Positions 12,651 to 25,365 of a DNA stretch of 64,000 nt are shown here, one piece after another. The first letter of the stretch is position 1, and each line of letters opens with the position of its first letter. The notes under the pieces are model-generated. The model was not told the origin of the DNA. It did not search any database and was given only the letters and a program-made list of their open reading frames with translations. The translations under genes were made by a program, and so were the position numbers. This DNA comes from Paraconiothyrium sp. Pb-2020 (lineage: Eukaryota; Ascomycota; Dothideomycetes; Pleosporales; Didymosphaeriaceae), in assembly GCA_022419385.1 (NCBI GenBank), contig JAJUBI010000004.1, positions 2,027,286 through 2,091,285 on the forward strand, read 5' to 3'.

Positions 12651-15600
12651 CCTGTCACGGCGCAGCACAGATCACAGAACCGCCGTTCGAGTCGGTGAAG
12701 ACCCTTGCCAGCTGCTGTACCTCACGGCACCCTGCAACACTCCGTCCTGCCCTATCCGGCGTCTGCTTTTGCTTCCTCTGCACTTTGTTCCTCCAATGCG
12801 ACGACACGAAGACGCCTCCCGCACTGTACGACGGCACGGAACCTGGTGTTTGGAACCGTGTCCCGCGTCCAAGGCTGGACATTTCTGAATCTAGTCATCA
12901 ATGACCTCTCAATGGCCAAGCAAGTCCTCCGCCTTGTGCGCCAGCGCGAACAATAGCATCTATGCAGTTGCTCGACCATGTTACCCAAAATACCCTAGAC
13001 CTCCACACTGTACTCCAAGCCGACCGCTCTTTCACCACCGGCGAACACTCGGCAACCGACTATGACATAGCTCATCTGTAGTCACCTAATTTGACTCGCC
13101 GTGCGTACGCTCTATTCAAAAACTCACCGCGGTACTAGTCTATTGGCTCTTAGGGTCGCGTGCAAACACAAGCGAGCGTAAAGGACCATGTGAGATCTGG
13201 ACACCCTGGTAGAACATGAAAGTGCTAACTAGAACGTCCGTCCGAGGTTTCGATGATGTATGTATTCGGTCCGATAAACTTTAGCGATGTGCGAGTCAAT
13301 CCACGACAACTTGCATACACATATTCTCAGCCTTGCGCTGTTTCAGCGATCCCTAACGTCCAGTTTCAAGCTGGCTTGGCTTATCAGAATTTCGACGCCA
13401 AAGCATGTGCGCACAATGCCAACCTCTCGTTGACTTGTTTTGCACCGTTCGGCTACCAGTACGCGAACCGTGGAGATGAAGGTGCGACACAGCAGTCGGC
13501 TGCAATACTCAGATGATGCTTAATGGCGACCGATCACACCATGCCACGATCTATTGTCTACTCGATGGCGTCACCGTACATTCCCACTACCTAAGATCCG
13601 TAGGCAATCTAACTCTAGGCATTAGACCCGCCGCCCATGGGTAGCTGCTTGAAGAACATCTAGCAATCTTAGTTCTCACTGATCATAGGTCCCGTGGCTT
13701 TGCCAGGCGGCGTTCCATGAGACGCCTGAATCTTCACACCATCCGACTCCAATGACTCCACAATGTGGCTACATGAGATTGGACATGTGTCCCAGCTGGT
13801 CGAACACTATCGAACCGTTTCGCACCATTCCTATTTAATGTGTAAGATTACACTTTCAGGCTCGGTTTCCAGATACGAGAACGAAGAGCTCTACTACAGA
13901 GCAACAAAATCAAACTCAGCTATGTTCTGTCTCAATGCATGGCGCTTGTTTTGCATGAGTGTTTGAAGGCTGGTCGACTCCGGCTTTGTCAACTGTTCCC
14001 GCCATTTGGCACACTCCATTCCCACAAGGCATCTTTCCCGACTGTCACGTTGTCGCAGATTCTGGGTGCATAGGAGGACTCCGGTGGTGATCAACAACTC
14101 GTCACACAGTGATTTTGACCGATGCGGCCCACCTCTCAAGGTGTGCCCTGCTCGGCCGTTATTCAGTGCGATGCGAAAGCGCTTCGAGAAACTGTCCGAT
14201 CACTTCTACGATCTCTTGCCGAATTGGCCCTGGCGGTCAGGCAAGCGCGTCTAGCACAACCAGCGGGACCAGTCTCCGAAGCACTTCGTATGGTTCAACA
14301 TCAGAGTCGTTGTCGTTGTGCGACTGTAAATGAGCTTGATTACTGATGATCTTATCATGCAACGGTCGTGCTATAGTATAATATCTCCGGACGATCTTTG
14401 TCCGCGGACTCTGCGAGAGATCGCTCAGGGTATCTCTTCAGGGTAAAATCAGGGAAACCCTTGGTAAATCATTCGGCCTCATCACCGGAAGAGGTGTGGC
14501 AGTCCCTCTCTAATGTCAGTGTGACAACACCCAGTCAAATCAAAGACCTCACTCGCCGTGTTTCGAAGAGACTTGATCGGCAGCTAACGACATGTCCTAT
14601 TTCCGGATATGAAACGCTGCTCCTTGCGCACTTCGATACATCGACTACACGATACAACATAATATTGCCGAGGCTACAGCCACCCGCGAGCAAACATTCT
14701 TCAACATTGTTCGATATTGGAAGAAGGCCGGGTCAACTTGCGCGTATATCCCGAATATCTTCGGAAGTCTACTATGGTAGTATACTCGCTACTGAACGCC
14801 TCTTTTGACGTCATGTGATGTGCCATTGGAATTAGGTTTGACACCTGCCATCGATCTATCCCTGCATGAGTCACTATATATTATCGACGCCAAGGATTCT
14901 CCTGCCGTTGGAGCCGGACCGCGAGAGGCTCGGATCTTCGAGGCTCAGCTGAGCGCCTGGGTCGGCCCGTTAAGCAGAAGCATTCAACTGGTGAATCCCT
15001 GTGGGTTCGTCACTCTTGCTGAAATGAATATCACACGCATGTAACCCTAGCTGGCGACCGTTGTCTCTAGGGAACGACGGTCACCTCGGTGACAATACGC
15101 ACATCGGCAATATCCATGTTTGCCTTCCTTCAAAGCATCGAAGGCGGCCTTTTCGGCGAGACCTCGTTTTGAGCACCCTCCCCCTAGGTCTAATGCATTT
15201 TTCGGAACAATATCACATACACTACACTGTCATTTCGATTGACAAATTGCGTTATGAATCGAAGCGACGAAGCTGTGTGGTGCGCTTGTTCCGGGGTCTG
15301 TTGAGTCTTTCCTGTTAGCGTGCCCTGACGCATCGACTTTGTGGCGCGAGTGACATGGTTATGGAATTCTGTCAACGCTCTCTTGCTTAAGGTTCAAGCT
15401 TCCTCTTCAGGTCTGGAACCGGACAACGATCACGACTATGCCACGAGGAACGCGGAGCTTTACAGTTCGGCGTACCGTGTAGCTGGGCCCTAATGCTGTT
15501 TCCTACGTGAACCGTCGCTAAATTAGCTCTAGGAGAGCTTCACCGGACGTTAGTGCAAATTGCTACAGCCCGCTGCCGCCCATGCCACAAATCGGTCATA

Positions 15601-18600
15601 ACTGCGCGCTGATCTCAACAATCACCAGATGGGGAAAAGTACTTGGCACATGTCAACCATGCAGTAGTCAGTCTAGCAAAACTTTCGCATCTCCGAATCA
15701 CGCGTTCCTGGACCAGAGCAATCACTAGCAAAGCCAGCCCAGCCTATCGACGTGGCTTACAACGCGCTAGATACGCTTCGCTCCTGTAGCGGTAACTTTC
15801 TTCACAAGTGTTGTTCAACGCACCCGGAGAGTCGGCGAACGTGATTCGTCTATTTGTCAGAGGTCAGACCTTGGCTCGCTTTGACTTCGTTGGCTTCGCT
15901 GGCCTTTGCGCCCGTTGCCCTTTCTACTTGGCTAGATCTTCTCAAATCTCTGGGATACCGCTGCCACTGACTAAACACAAACTCACTCACCTTGCGAATG
16001 GCAGACGTGATTTGTTCCAAACTTCATGTTTAGACGATAAGGTAGCGCATGACATTCGATCTGTTTGAACGATTCCAAAACAGTGTCTGGAGTACGTCGC
16101 ACCAGTCGCCGGCAAATATAGATCTTCTAGCTGCCTGTGTTTGTCACTCTCCGGGCCTGTGGCCCTGGATGTTTCCGGGAGAAATCCAAAGATGTCATCC
16201 AACATACCATTAAGCAAATTCTGGCAGACTGGTCGCTGTAGGCCTCTATTTTGGGCTCCTCTACAACCCTATGCGTAAGCTCTTATCATGGGATCTACTG
16301 CCTGTCCCCGTACGGCGCACTGCACTTTCAATCAGCAGGGAACGGTCACCAGGACATGCTCACGGGGTCGCCTTAGACAGCCAGGCACCATGACTGAACT
16401 CTCCAACTAGATTACACGATGTTTTACGTCTGTGGGTACGTATCTGTTGGCTAGCTGCAGCCGGACGGCCGGGCATACCTTGCATCCTTACAATCGAGAC
16501 TCGACTTAGCTCACTACTAACACAGTGGGGAGTTGAAGCAGCGCTGCTGTGATCAGTCCGTGTGAATATCTGGTTCTGTGGCTTCCGGGGAATTCTGGAC
16601 TGGATCGGACGGGTACGGTGACCGAGCGGTGTGGCCACCATAGTGACATGCCTATTCACGATCTTGTACTCACTTGTAAATAATATACTCCCTGTGTTAA
16701 CAATAAGTGCCCTACCATCACTGCACTCCTGCATTTCTGCCTCCGTTGCCTTGTCCCGTACTCTGAGATTGATTCCCCCTGCATTAGCAGTGAGTAGTCG
16801 CTCACGTAGCTGGCTGTGAGTCGAGTTGGGACCTTCGAGTTAAGGACCGCGACGTCACTTCCAGCTGCGCAGGATTTACTTTGAATGTATTAGGAAGTAG
16901 ATAAGCCGGGAGATATCATTATCCATGTAGAGAGCCATGCTGGAGTATCGGAAGTGCTCTCAGATGCGGGAGGAGTGCGACGTTGGCTTCTCCTTGGCCT
17001 CTCACCTACCTGACATTGTTGCTGAGCTATCCGGCGAGCGTGTATTCAGGGGGCCAAAGCAGACAAGGGGGCCTACCGTGCATAGTCATGCACATCTGAA
17101 AAATCAAGTGCTTTTTAGAGTCCCACCAGCTGCCAGTATCAATTCATCTATGGCTACAAATTCTCCAGGGCTGCTTCGTGTCTGGCTTATCGCTCGATCA
17201 TGTCCCCTGCTGGACGTTTTATTCGTAGAATGCGCGTCCTGCTTCGCTGCTCCCCGGCACGGGGAGCAATTTCGAGCGTGCATGATCTCGTCATCTAATA
17301 CGTGGGTCTTCATATGTCGCCCGCAGAAGTTGTGACACACTGGGCATGCACATCGAGATCACCCAACTTTGTACACGAACGTGCAGCGACAATTCGAACC
17401 TCAGGGATTAATTACACAATTCACTGGGTCCGAAGCCACAGAGCTCGCAGCCCTTCTCGATGAGCGCTACAGCGATGCGTCTCGAATTTGTCTGATGGCT
17501 CTCTCCACCATGAGCCGTTCAAAATTCGTGCTGCTTATTCTAACGTGGAAACGCCTGCACATTCAAATTTCAATGACACCTTCGGGAGAGCTAAGGATCA
17601 CATGTTAGGGAGAAGGCGGGTGACAGCTCAATTGGCGCTCTTTTTGCATGGAATAGTCTGCCAAAGCCTGGCCGGTGCCTACCGGAAGGAGTACTTGAGG
17701 GTTTCTATGGTAAGCCCCATCCGCGTTTGCGTGACTGGTCCCCCATATTGCTACTGGGATTGTGGAAGATTTGTCTGGGGGCCTAGATATGGATATTCTT
17801 ACGTTCTGGTCTTGTGCAATGCTCTTAACATGCATAACAAAAAACCTCTTGCCTGCAACACTGTGACCGTGTGCCCACACCTCGGAGCGGTTATCTGTAT
17901 TGCGGGGAGTACACAGACCCTTCCGAGCGGACGGCAATATCTCGTGAGTAAGAACTTCTTGAGCCATATGAAGGAAATCGTGATCAGGAGCTCTTTGTTA
18001 TGGTGACTGATAGGCATTTGTGCGTGCGCCGATAGCACACTCGACGCAGTACCAATTTCGTGGATCCGTTCGCCTGCCCGTCTATATATCCGCACTTGTT
18101 CAAGGCTTGTAACGGTGCGAGCTCTCCTACCGAGGTATGCTACGAAGTCATTCATATAGAAAAGCATGTCGAGCAACTTGGTTTACTATGGTGGCATACC
18201 CATGAGACTTGTCATCAAGTTCGTTACCTTTAAATATGCGACCAGGCCGTGAAGCCATATCGCAACACAATCTTGTACTGAGCTGTGGTTTTACTTCCGA
18301 GGAACCTGATGTCTCGGTCTTTTGGACCATGAACAGTGACTCTCTTATCGGACCTATCTGGTAAGGCAACGATACGATCCCAAATATACGCAGTTTCGGT
18401 TGTTTTCCTACATTGTAGAGGACCTCGGTCCTGTGAAGGAGATTGAAACCTTGGAAGACCTTCTGCTACATGATAGTACACTCCTCGATCCCTCTCTATA
18501 TCTGCCAATCGAAGTAGATACATGACTGCGGCCGCTCTCTATGATAGCATCACCGTGAAAAGATGTTCAGCAACGTGAGACGAGATGGAACTGTTGGTTT

Positions 18601-19296
18601 GGATGTTGAGCGCGGACACGAGATATTCACAACCAAAAAAAAGTCGATGATTAGAAGTTGTGCAATTCCTTTGAATTGATTGTAGTTGCAATTTCTAATG
18701 TAGTCATCGTCTGGCGAAGCCACAAGACGTTTCGATCGTTGTGTCGATCTATGTCCTGCTATCTTTGATACGAAGATGTCTCCAAACAAGGAGTCGTCGG
18801 CGGAAAGCTTTGCACGATTCCGGAAACGCTTCCCATCACTACGTAGAAGGTCCAACAGTCTTTTAGGACGAGCGGCTTTCATGTGGCAATGAAAGACGAG
18901 ACCTGATTTGTACACTCAGCCATTTTCAGTGGTTATTGGGAGTCGATAACCTCGGTATCCATCGTGATGCTTTGCATCTGAAAGCGTAGATAACAGGGGG
19001 GAGATAAAAGTCATGTTAGAGGAATGACCACGAAGGAGAAGGAACTGCGCCTCGCTTGTGTGGCATGATCTTCCTGAGGGCTGACTTGTCGATCGTGATA
19101 TCTTCACCTTGCGGTTACGGCCGCATCAAGTAAAAAGCCGATGTGTTGCAACTCAATCAGTAGTGACAGTATAGCTGTTGAAAGTGACCATAGCGCAGCG
19201 ACGCAAGGGTGTCATGGCGGTCTCGCTTGTCTTTGGCCAATATAGATCTGCATTTGCATCTGGGAATTTTAGGCGAAGGTAGACGCAGGCCCGCCG
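12651..19296. other. Gene-poor, probably decayed DNA
   Basis: About 6.6 kb without a recognisable gene. GC drops compared with the segment to its left and stops are frequent on all strands. The longest frames (14398-14808 plus; 17488-18006 plus; 18550-18915 minus) show no known domain. Two same-frame pieces, 14122-14346 and 14398-14808, may be remains of one gene. I saw no terminal repeats, transposase or reverse-transcriptase motifs here. Confidence 0.4.
14122..14808 (+). pseudogene. Possible remnant of a protein gene (unidentified)
   Basis: Two stretches in the same reading frame, 14122-14346 and 14398-14808, are separated by about 50 nt holding several stops. The first product resembles an amphipathic helix (RSLLRSLAELALAVRQAR). 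The second is polar and protein-like but matches no family I know. No consensus intron removes the stops. It may be a decayed gene, or chance. I assign no function. Confidence 0.2.
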
Positions 19297-21027
19297 TCAG
19301 ACGGGCTTTCGCGCGTATAAACTTGATTTGAAACATCCCCCCACGGGTTCAATCTCGTTCTTGATCAGCAGTCCTCGCTGAGCCCATGTCTTTTCCAAGT
19401 CGTTGCAAAATCTCGCAACTTGATTGAACTTAGTTAGATCCCATCTGCGCCGCAGCTCGTTGCGACTAAGCTGTACGTGGTCGGGTCGAACCATAAAGAA
19501 CCCAATGGAATATACGGGCCAGTTTCCGATGAAGCACGAAGCCCACTCATTATCATGCTCGTAGCTCTGCAATATCTGAACAGCCTTCTTTATCTGCCAG
19601 CTATCGGGATCAGCAGCAAGCGGTGGTCGTGAGCAATGTTCCACTGATTCGCCCGAATTGTCCGTTTGCACATCCTGAATAATGTGTAAAGTGTCTAGCT
19701 GTTCTAATAGCAGTGATACTATCAAGATGAATAGGTAGCTTGCGCTCTTGTAGAAGCTGTGTTGGTGATTCCGCTTTTCGTTCTCCGAGAGTTCGTCTAT
19801 TTCCTCTTCACGTAGCACTAGACTTTCCCAGACTTCAATCTCACTGCGTATCTTGTTCATAGCTTCCTGGTTGTACGAAATCGCGCCCTGATACATCTGT
19901 TTTGACTGGAGAGCAAGCCGGAACAGACTGAACGGTACACCAAGTACGGGACTGTTCGTACTGTTGCTCTGGCCCTGGAACACTCTCGAACAGTCGAGCA
20001 AGCCTTCAGCTCGAAGCCAGAAGTCGAGATCAAAATCGAAGTCCAGTCTGCGATTTACTTCCTCGTCCGACCATAATCCAGTAGAAGCGAGAAAGATCTG
20101 GTAAAGCACGCTTTCGACTGCCAACCTATCAAATGTACTCTCGATGGTCGAAGTCTGCTTGAAGAACCGCAGTGCAAGGACACGTGTAGCCGCGTTCAGA
20201 TGCCGGGGGATATCAAAGTAGGTGCCTCTTCCCATGCACTGGCGATGCATCAGTCGGGTGTCGCAGTAATTTCTGTGCGAAGGTATTCCTGTACTCACTC
20301 CGTGTAGATATAGTAGCATCATCGACATCAAAATGCTGTTGCAACTGGCCAGTGGCTCTGCCCGTCCAAGCAAGTCCGACAATCCTCTTAACGCCTTGGA
20401 ATAGTAAATCAAAGCAAGCTCTTGCATCTGGCCATTGGACTCAATGAAGTGAAGGTTTGAGGCAGCGTTGCAAAGCACCGAGTATCGCACACTTTTCCAG
20501 GCCCCCATCAGCCTCTGGATCTCCGAGATCCAGCCATTGGAGAACTCTATGAGCATTTAGTATACGAGACATCTATACAGTAGGCCCAAAATCACCTGCA
20601 TGACAGTTGGGCAAAAGCAAGAGTCCATAGTACTGGTTGATGAAATGTCGCGCGACCACACCTTCGAGGTCATAGCTTATCGCTCCATGCGCAACAGATT
20701 CGGAAAGCCGAAAGACAAGGGACGATTCAACAGAGGAACTTGTAGAAAGCCCTGTTTCACCAGTTGTCGGCTCTATACCATGTCGAGACCTCTGATGACT
20801 TGCGTAGCGGCGATCTATGAGGTCGGCCGAGGTGGGCCAGAGGCACTCGCGCTTTGATTGTAAGCAACGATCGCACACTGGCGCTTTCTCATCACACTTC
20901 TTTCTGCGGCTGCGGCCTACCCCTCGTGTTACTCAAAATGTTTATTTGATATTAATGTGCCGCGCTTACAAGTCAGGCATCCCGTCTTGGTCCGCAATTT
21001 CGCTGGACGATAGGGTAAACTGTTCAT
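19297..21027 (-). CDS. Zn(II)2Cys6 fungal transcription factor (3 exons)
   Basis: Exons in transcript order are 21027-20970, 20916-20596 and 20546-19297, total 542 residues. The introns are 53 nt (phase 1, splitting a Cys codon of the zinc cluster) and 49 nt (phase 1, with a TACTAA branch site). Splicing restores a perfect zinc cluster at residues 17-44, C-x2-C-x6-C-x6-C-x2-C-x6-C, beginning GCLTCRSRRKKCDE. This is a binuclear Zn cluster that binds DNA in the nucleus. The remaining ~490 residues are helical and resemble the Fungal_trans_2-type regulatory region common in this group. The upstream start was chosen because only it supplies the first two Cys and joins in phase. Its targets are unknown. 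The adjacent genes do not form an obvious metabolic cluster it might control. Confidence 0.9.
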
Positions 21028-22603
21028 GGTCTTGGCACCAACAAGTGTTGCAAGTGACGGATCCGTTCGGAGGGCAGGAAACGTCATCTTTGTTTGTCGT
21101 TTAATTGAAGCGAAATGGACATCCTTAAGTGCTGTGGCAACAAGATCCCGCCGTTGTGGACAACATCGGTGCGCTGCAAAGGAACTAGCAGCTTCGTGGT
21201 GCGGAGATGAAGTCGTGCCAAGCTACCTATGGTATCTACTCCTTCCCGCCCAACTGGGGCTAAGTAAATGCATCCAAACTTTCACACTTGCCCTGCATAA
21301 TTTAATGATTTTTGTAGTAAAGATGGTCTGCCCTCTGCTAGCAGCTACGAATGGAAGAGTGACCTTGCGACCAGTGAATCGAGAAATACACAGCCCTAGC
21401 CGCTCCGTCAGCTTATTTCATAAGTAATCAGTGTATTGTCCCCTTATCCTGAGCCTCATACAAAGTTCGATCTCGGGGTTTATGAATTGGCTAAAGCAGA
21501 GTGTCCGACAGGCAAACGTCAATCCAAAACTGACCCAGCGGGCACAATAAAATAAAATACTTTCCTGGACGTAAAAATTTGCTTCTACAAAAGGCGAGCT
21601 GGGGGGTTGAAACGCCGTCGATAGATCTTTCGTCCTCAGCCTGACATGCTGGGTAAATGTTCTCTCATGCCACAAATTCCTTACTAGCGAACTTGATGTC
21701 CACCTACACTTTGATTAGTGAGGAACGTGATGGTCCTAGATTCACACAGAGAACACTAAGAGACTAGTCAATTACTAGGTATTCAGCTTAGGTTGGCAAA
21801 CGTGCTGCAATTGGTAGACCAGGGGTTTACCAGTCTCATTGATTAGCCAGACACAGGTATCTGCTGATGAATTCCTTGAAACCAGCCCTGGGCTTTCTAG
21901 TCGTTATCGATGTATTGAACGAGTGGTGTTATCACTGATTGTTTTCAATACTTTGCACTTCATGTACGTACCGTTCATTCAGACATAGCTCAGAGAAATG
22001 AGTCCGTTACTGGACAAGTGATCGTCTAGCCATCATGTGATCGTGAAGAATGGAAAGAGCTCTTGTGGGGAAAGGCAAGTTCGACGACTCTTCTAGCCCT
22101 TGAAACCACGTCGAGATGACGAGAACTCTATTCTCGACTATTGTTGACTGCACTCAGCCAAATTCAATAGCAATGACGAGTCTCAGATTACTGGTTTGAT
22201 GCGAAGCCCCGAAGCAGACCGAACAATAGTCTCGGCCTCTGCGAAGCTCCTGGGACCAATCTACTAGAAAATTGATCATAGCCAACAAAACAATTCGCAC
22301 GATGGAGAAAATTGGTGACTACACACATTCAAGCTTTCGATGTTCATCCGGTGTGTAACCAAGCACCGTCCAAGAGTATTCTGCCCAGACTATCCAGAAC
22401 GCTCGCGGCGCCACGGCCAGTCGGTACCTGCTTAGTGCAATACACCATTCTTATTCTTATATGCCATTCTAGAGGCTGGAGTTTCCACCGCTTTCCCAGG
22501 TCCATAGTCATAAGCGATGTGTCCTCACGACTGACAACGCAGATTACCGATGACCGAGATGCCAAGTCCAGCAACTCTAACTCTACCATATACACCTGTT
22601 CTC
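21028..22603. other. AT-richer intergenic region, nothing recognised
   Basis: This 1.6-kb gap lies upstream of the Zn2Cys6 gene and downstream of the CxxC orphan gene. Frames are short and stop-rich. No repeat, tRNA or clear regulatory element was identified. Confidence 0.5.
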
Positions 22604-24193
22604 TTAGAGCTGCGTCATGATGCTCTCTGGATCGTTGATAATGTCCGGCGTAAGCGTCTCAACCGCTTCCTCTGTCAGTGCCACACCGCCTTCTACCTCT
22701 ACCTCGCTCCCCTCAGACACGCACGAGTAGACTGAATGCAAAGAGGACGAGCGGTCTGCTTCACCACTGCTCGAGCATTGGCGCTTCAGTACATAATTCG
22801 GGTGCTTGTGTTCGCGTGCACGGTGACCGTACTTGTGCTCCTGCGTCAAGTCAAATCGATCTTTCTGGCGCTTCACGCGGCGCAAGGCTCCCATATCAAA
22901 CTCGCCCATCGCTGACGCATCGCCGGAGTCTCTAGCAGCAGCGGTATGCGGCATAGGGAGCGTGATGTTGGAGCCTGAAGAGCTCGAATCTCGCACCGTA
23001 GCGCGGAACACACCCTTAAACGCCTCCTTGAGTCCTTGACGGGAAAATAGCGGGAGTTCACGCGAGAGATCCCGACCGATGTCAATCGAGGAACGACGGC
23101 CCATCTTGTAGAAGCGGCGGCGATGACGGCGGGTAGTGTTCAGCGTGTCAATTTCGGATTGTGTGGTCTTGTAGGTGTACACGCTGGTTTGCGAGGGCGT
23201 AGAAGGCGAATCGTCAGAGAAACCGGGGGATAATAGAAGCGTGCTTGGTTTGTTTTCATCTGGTGAGATGCACAACGGAGAGGGGACCTGACGACAAGAG
23301 ATGTTCTTCATGATCTGTGCAGACCTGACTGGCAGAAAGTTTGCCTCAGCGGGTTCGAGGGGTCGGATTTCATTCTTGAAAACGGCGTCAAAGGACATTG
23401 GTATGCGATCTTTGTAGTACGGGCGGCAGGCATGACACGCGATTACCTGGCAAGTTGAGGACGCCTAAACAAGGGGTCAGTGAGATCCGATGTAGTGAAG
23501 CCTTCCAAAAGTGATGCCGAGGATTCGATCCAGTGCATTACAGCATAACCCAGCATGTCTGGTACTGTACGCCCCTGCGCTCAACGGCCAAGACAGAGGC
23601 TGCTAGAGACTACTGTACGACTTTTCATGACTTGAACGAACAAAACATGGCTTTGAATACCAATCTCCCCAGCCAACGTACCTCGACTACTTGGGGAAGG
23701 CTGTTGAGCGCTCCATCATTATTCGGCGGTTCAAGCGCGTCGACGGATACATAGACGATGGCGTCCCTTATCCGAGCAGCTTGGTGTGCTCCTGCGATGA
23801 CTCGGTTGAGCTCCGCCTTCTTCACCTTCAGCCTCTCAAGTTGCTGAGGGGTATAGAGCCCTTGTTCCGCGGTCACAATGACGCTCTCACTCAGGCCAAT
23901 ATGCTCCATCTCCCGGCGCAATGCGGACTTGGCAGAGTAATTCGCGTCCGGCTCATCTGCTGTCAGGTGCTCGAGATAGGCCATGTCGCGCTCCTGGCGG
24001 CAGATGTAAAGAAAACCCAGTGGTCGGTAATCGAAACAGCTGGGGCAAGAGAAGCCTTCAGAAATGTTGAGGGGAATGCGCTCCATATTGACATGGGTGC
24101 ATGCTGGCGCTTTGCGCTTCGGGATGTTGCGTGTCTGCGTCCTTGATTAGCAGGCGCGCGCAAGCTTGCACTGGGTGAACCTACTGGCATCAT
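22604..24193 (-). CDS. Conserved-looking fungal protein of unknown function with paired CxxC motifs (3 exons)
   Basis: Proposed exons in transcript order are 24193-24185 (only nine bases, Met-Met-Pro), 24134-23682 and 23464-22604, giving 440 residues. The introns are 50 and 217 nt and both phase 0. The first has a CTAAT branch site and a GCAG acceptor, the second a GTACGT donor and a TTTAG acceptor. The N-terminal third has C15-T-H17 and FSCPSCF (C33, C36), then Cys48 and a charged helical segment (residues ~52-130). Just after the second junction comes ACHACRPYYKDR (C164, C167). The spacing suggests metal binding, but that is inference. The C-terminal ~250 residues are Ser/Thr-rich, basic and probably disordered. 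I do not recognise a named family. The nine-base first exon is the least certain part; translation might start at an internal Met near 24076. Confidence 0.7.
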
Positions 24194-25365
24194 TGAAGCT
24201 GTGGAGCGGTCGACGGTCGCCACGGAATTGTGTGGGTAGTGGTGGCGCTTCCGGTGTTATGAAGAGGCACTCGTTCGCGGGTTGACTTTGGACTTGGGTG
24301 GGAACGAACGGCCGGTACCTGCACAAGTTTTTGTGTGACTGAGACAGGAGCCGGAGTGATTCACGCGGGAGTGGCTTGTGCAGAGGACCAGCCGGCGGCC
24401 CTTTTCATTCGGTTTGGTGAAAGTATTGATAGGTAGGATCGATACGAGATGGGCTACGAAGGCCGCGGGTGAAGTACTGTTGTGTTGACGGTACGAGCAT
24501 TCTTGGCAGGAGCGAAGGCAAACGGCGACGGGCGCCCATGCTCGCGGTGAGGGGCAGGTGTGAGCTTCTGGGAGGCATGCGAACGTCGTCCTGTATTCAC
24601 AGCATCGAGTCTCACCTGGACGTTCGTCTATGGTGCCGAAGCAAAGGTGTCATATGGCTCTGGACAGCAGGCCGGCCGGCGTGACAGCACACCATGTTCG
24701 ACACCGCGTCCAGAGTAACACAACGGTCGATCCGTGCATGAAAGACCCATCCTATCTCTTTTCAGACTGCAAGCCGCCGTTGTGCTGCGGACGCACTGCT
24801 GCTGGCCCACGCCATACATGACCCGACTTCAATATGTTAGCAGCATGCCTACGGTGTTGCGCTTTTCATAGCCATATGCCGGTCCGTTCTCACGGCCTTC
24901 AGTGGCCATGGCGGCTATCGGTCGCATGCGAGCTCGATCGTGACGGCAAGAGATGGTTGTTGACAGGGACCACCTTGCTGCCGCCCTCCTGTGCTCGCGC
25001 GATGCGGCCGACGCTCAATCGATCCTGCAGCAGCCGCACTGCGCATCTGGATCGCTAGATATCGCTGGAAGCCCTCGCGCACTCAAGCTATCGATGCACA
25101 GGCGACGAAGGCCTGCAACGGACGTGCGCATCCGTGGTGTTGAGCTGCCCGCGTGTTGCATCAGCCATCTGCCGAGACGGCGAGGGAGCTAGCCGCTTAG
25201 GACGACCCGAGGGTGTCGGCGACGGGCGACCCGACAACAAACACGCCCAGCCATCCTCCATCGTCAGCTCCACCCCCATCTTCGCCCAAGCACCGCGGCT
25301 ATCTGCACCATCACTTCACGCGCCCACCCGCCTGCGACCGTCCATACCGCTGAGCGTGCCCCGCA
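24194..25365. other. Shared promoter region of two divergent genes
   Basis: This 1.17-kb spacer separates the minus-strand CxxC orphan from the plus-strand PMP22-like gene, so it must contain both promoters and 5' leaders. No coding exon, repeat or named motif was recognised. Confidence 0.5.
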
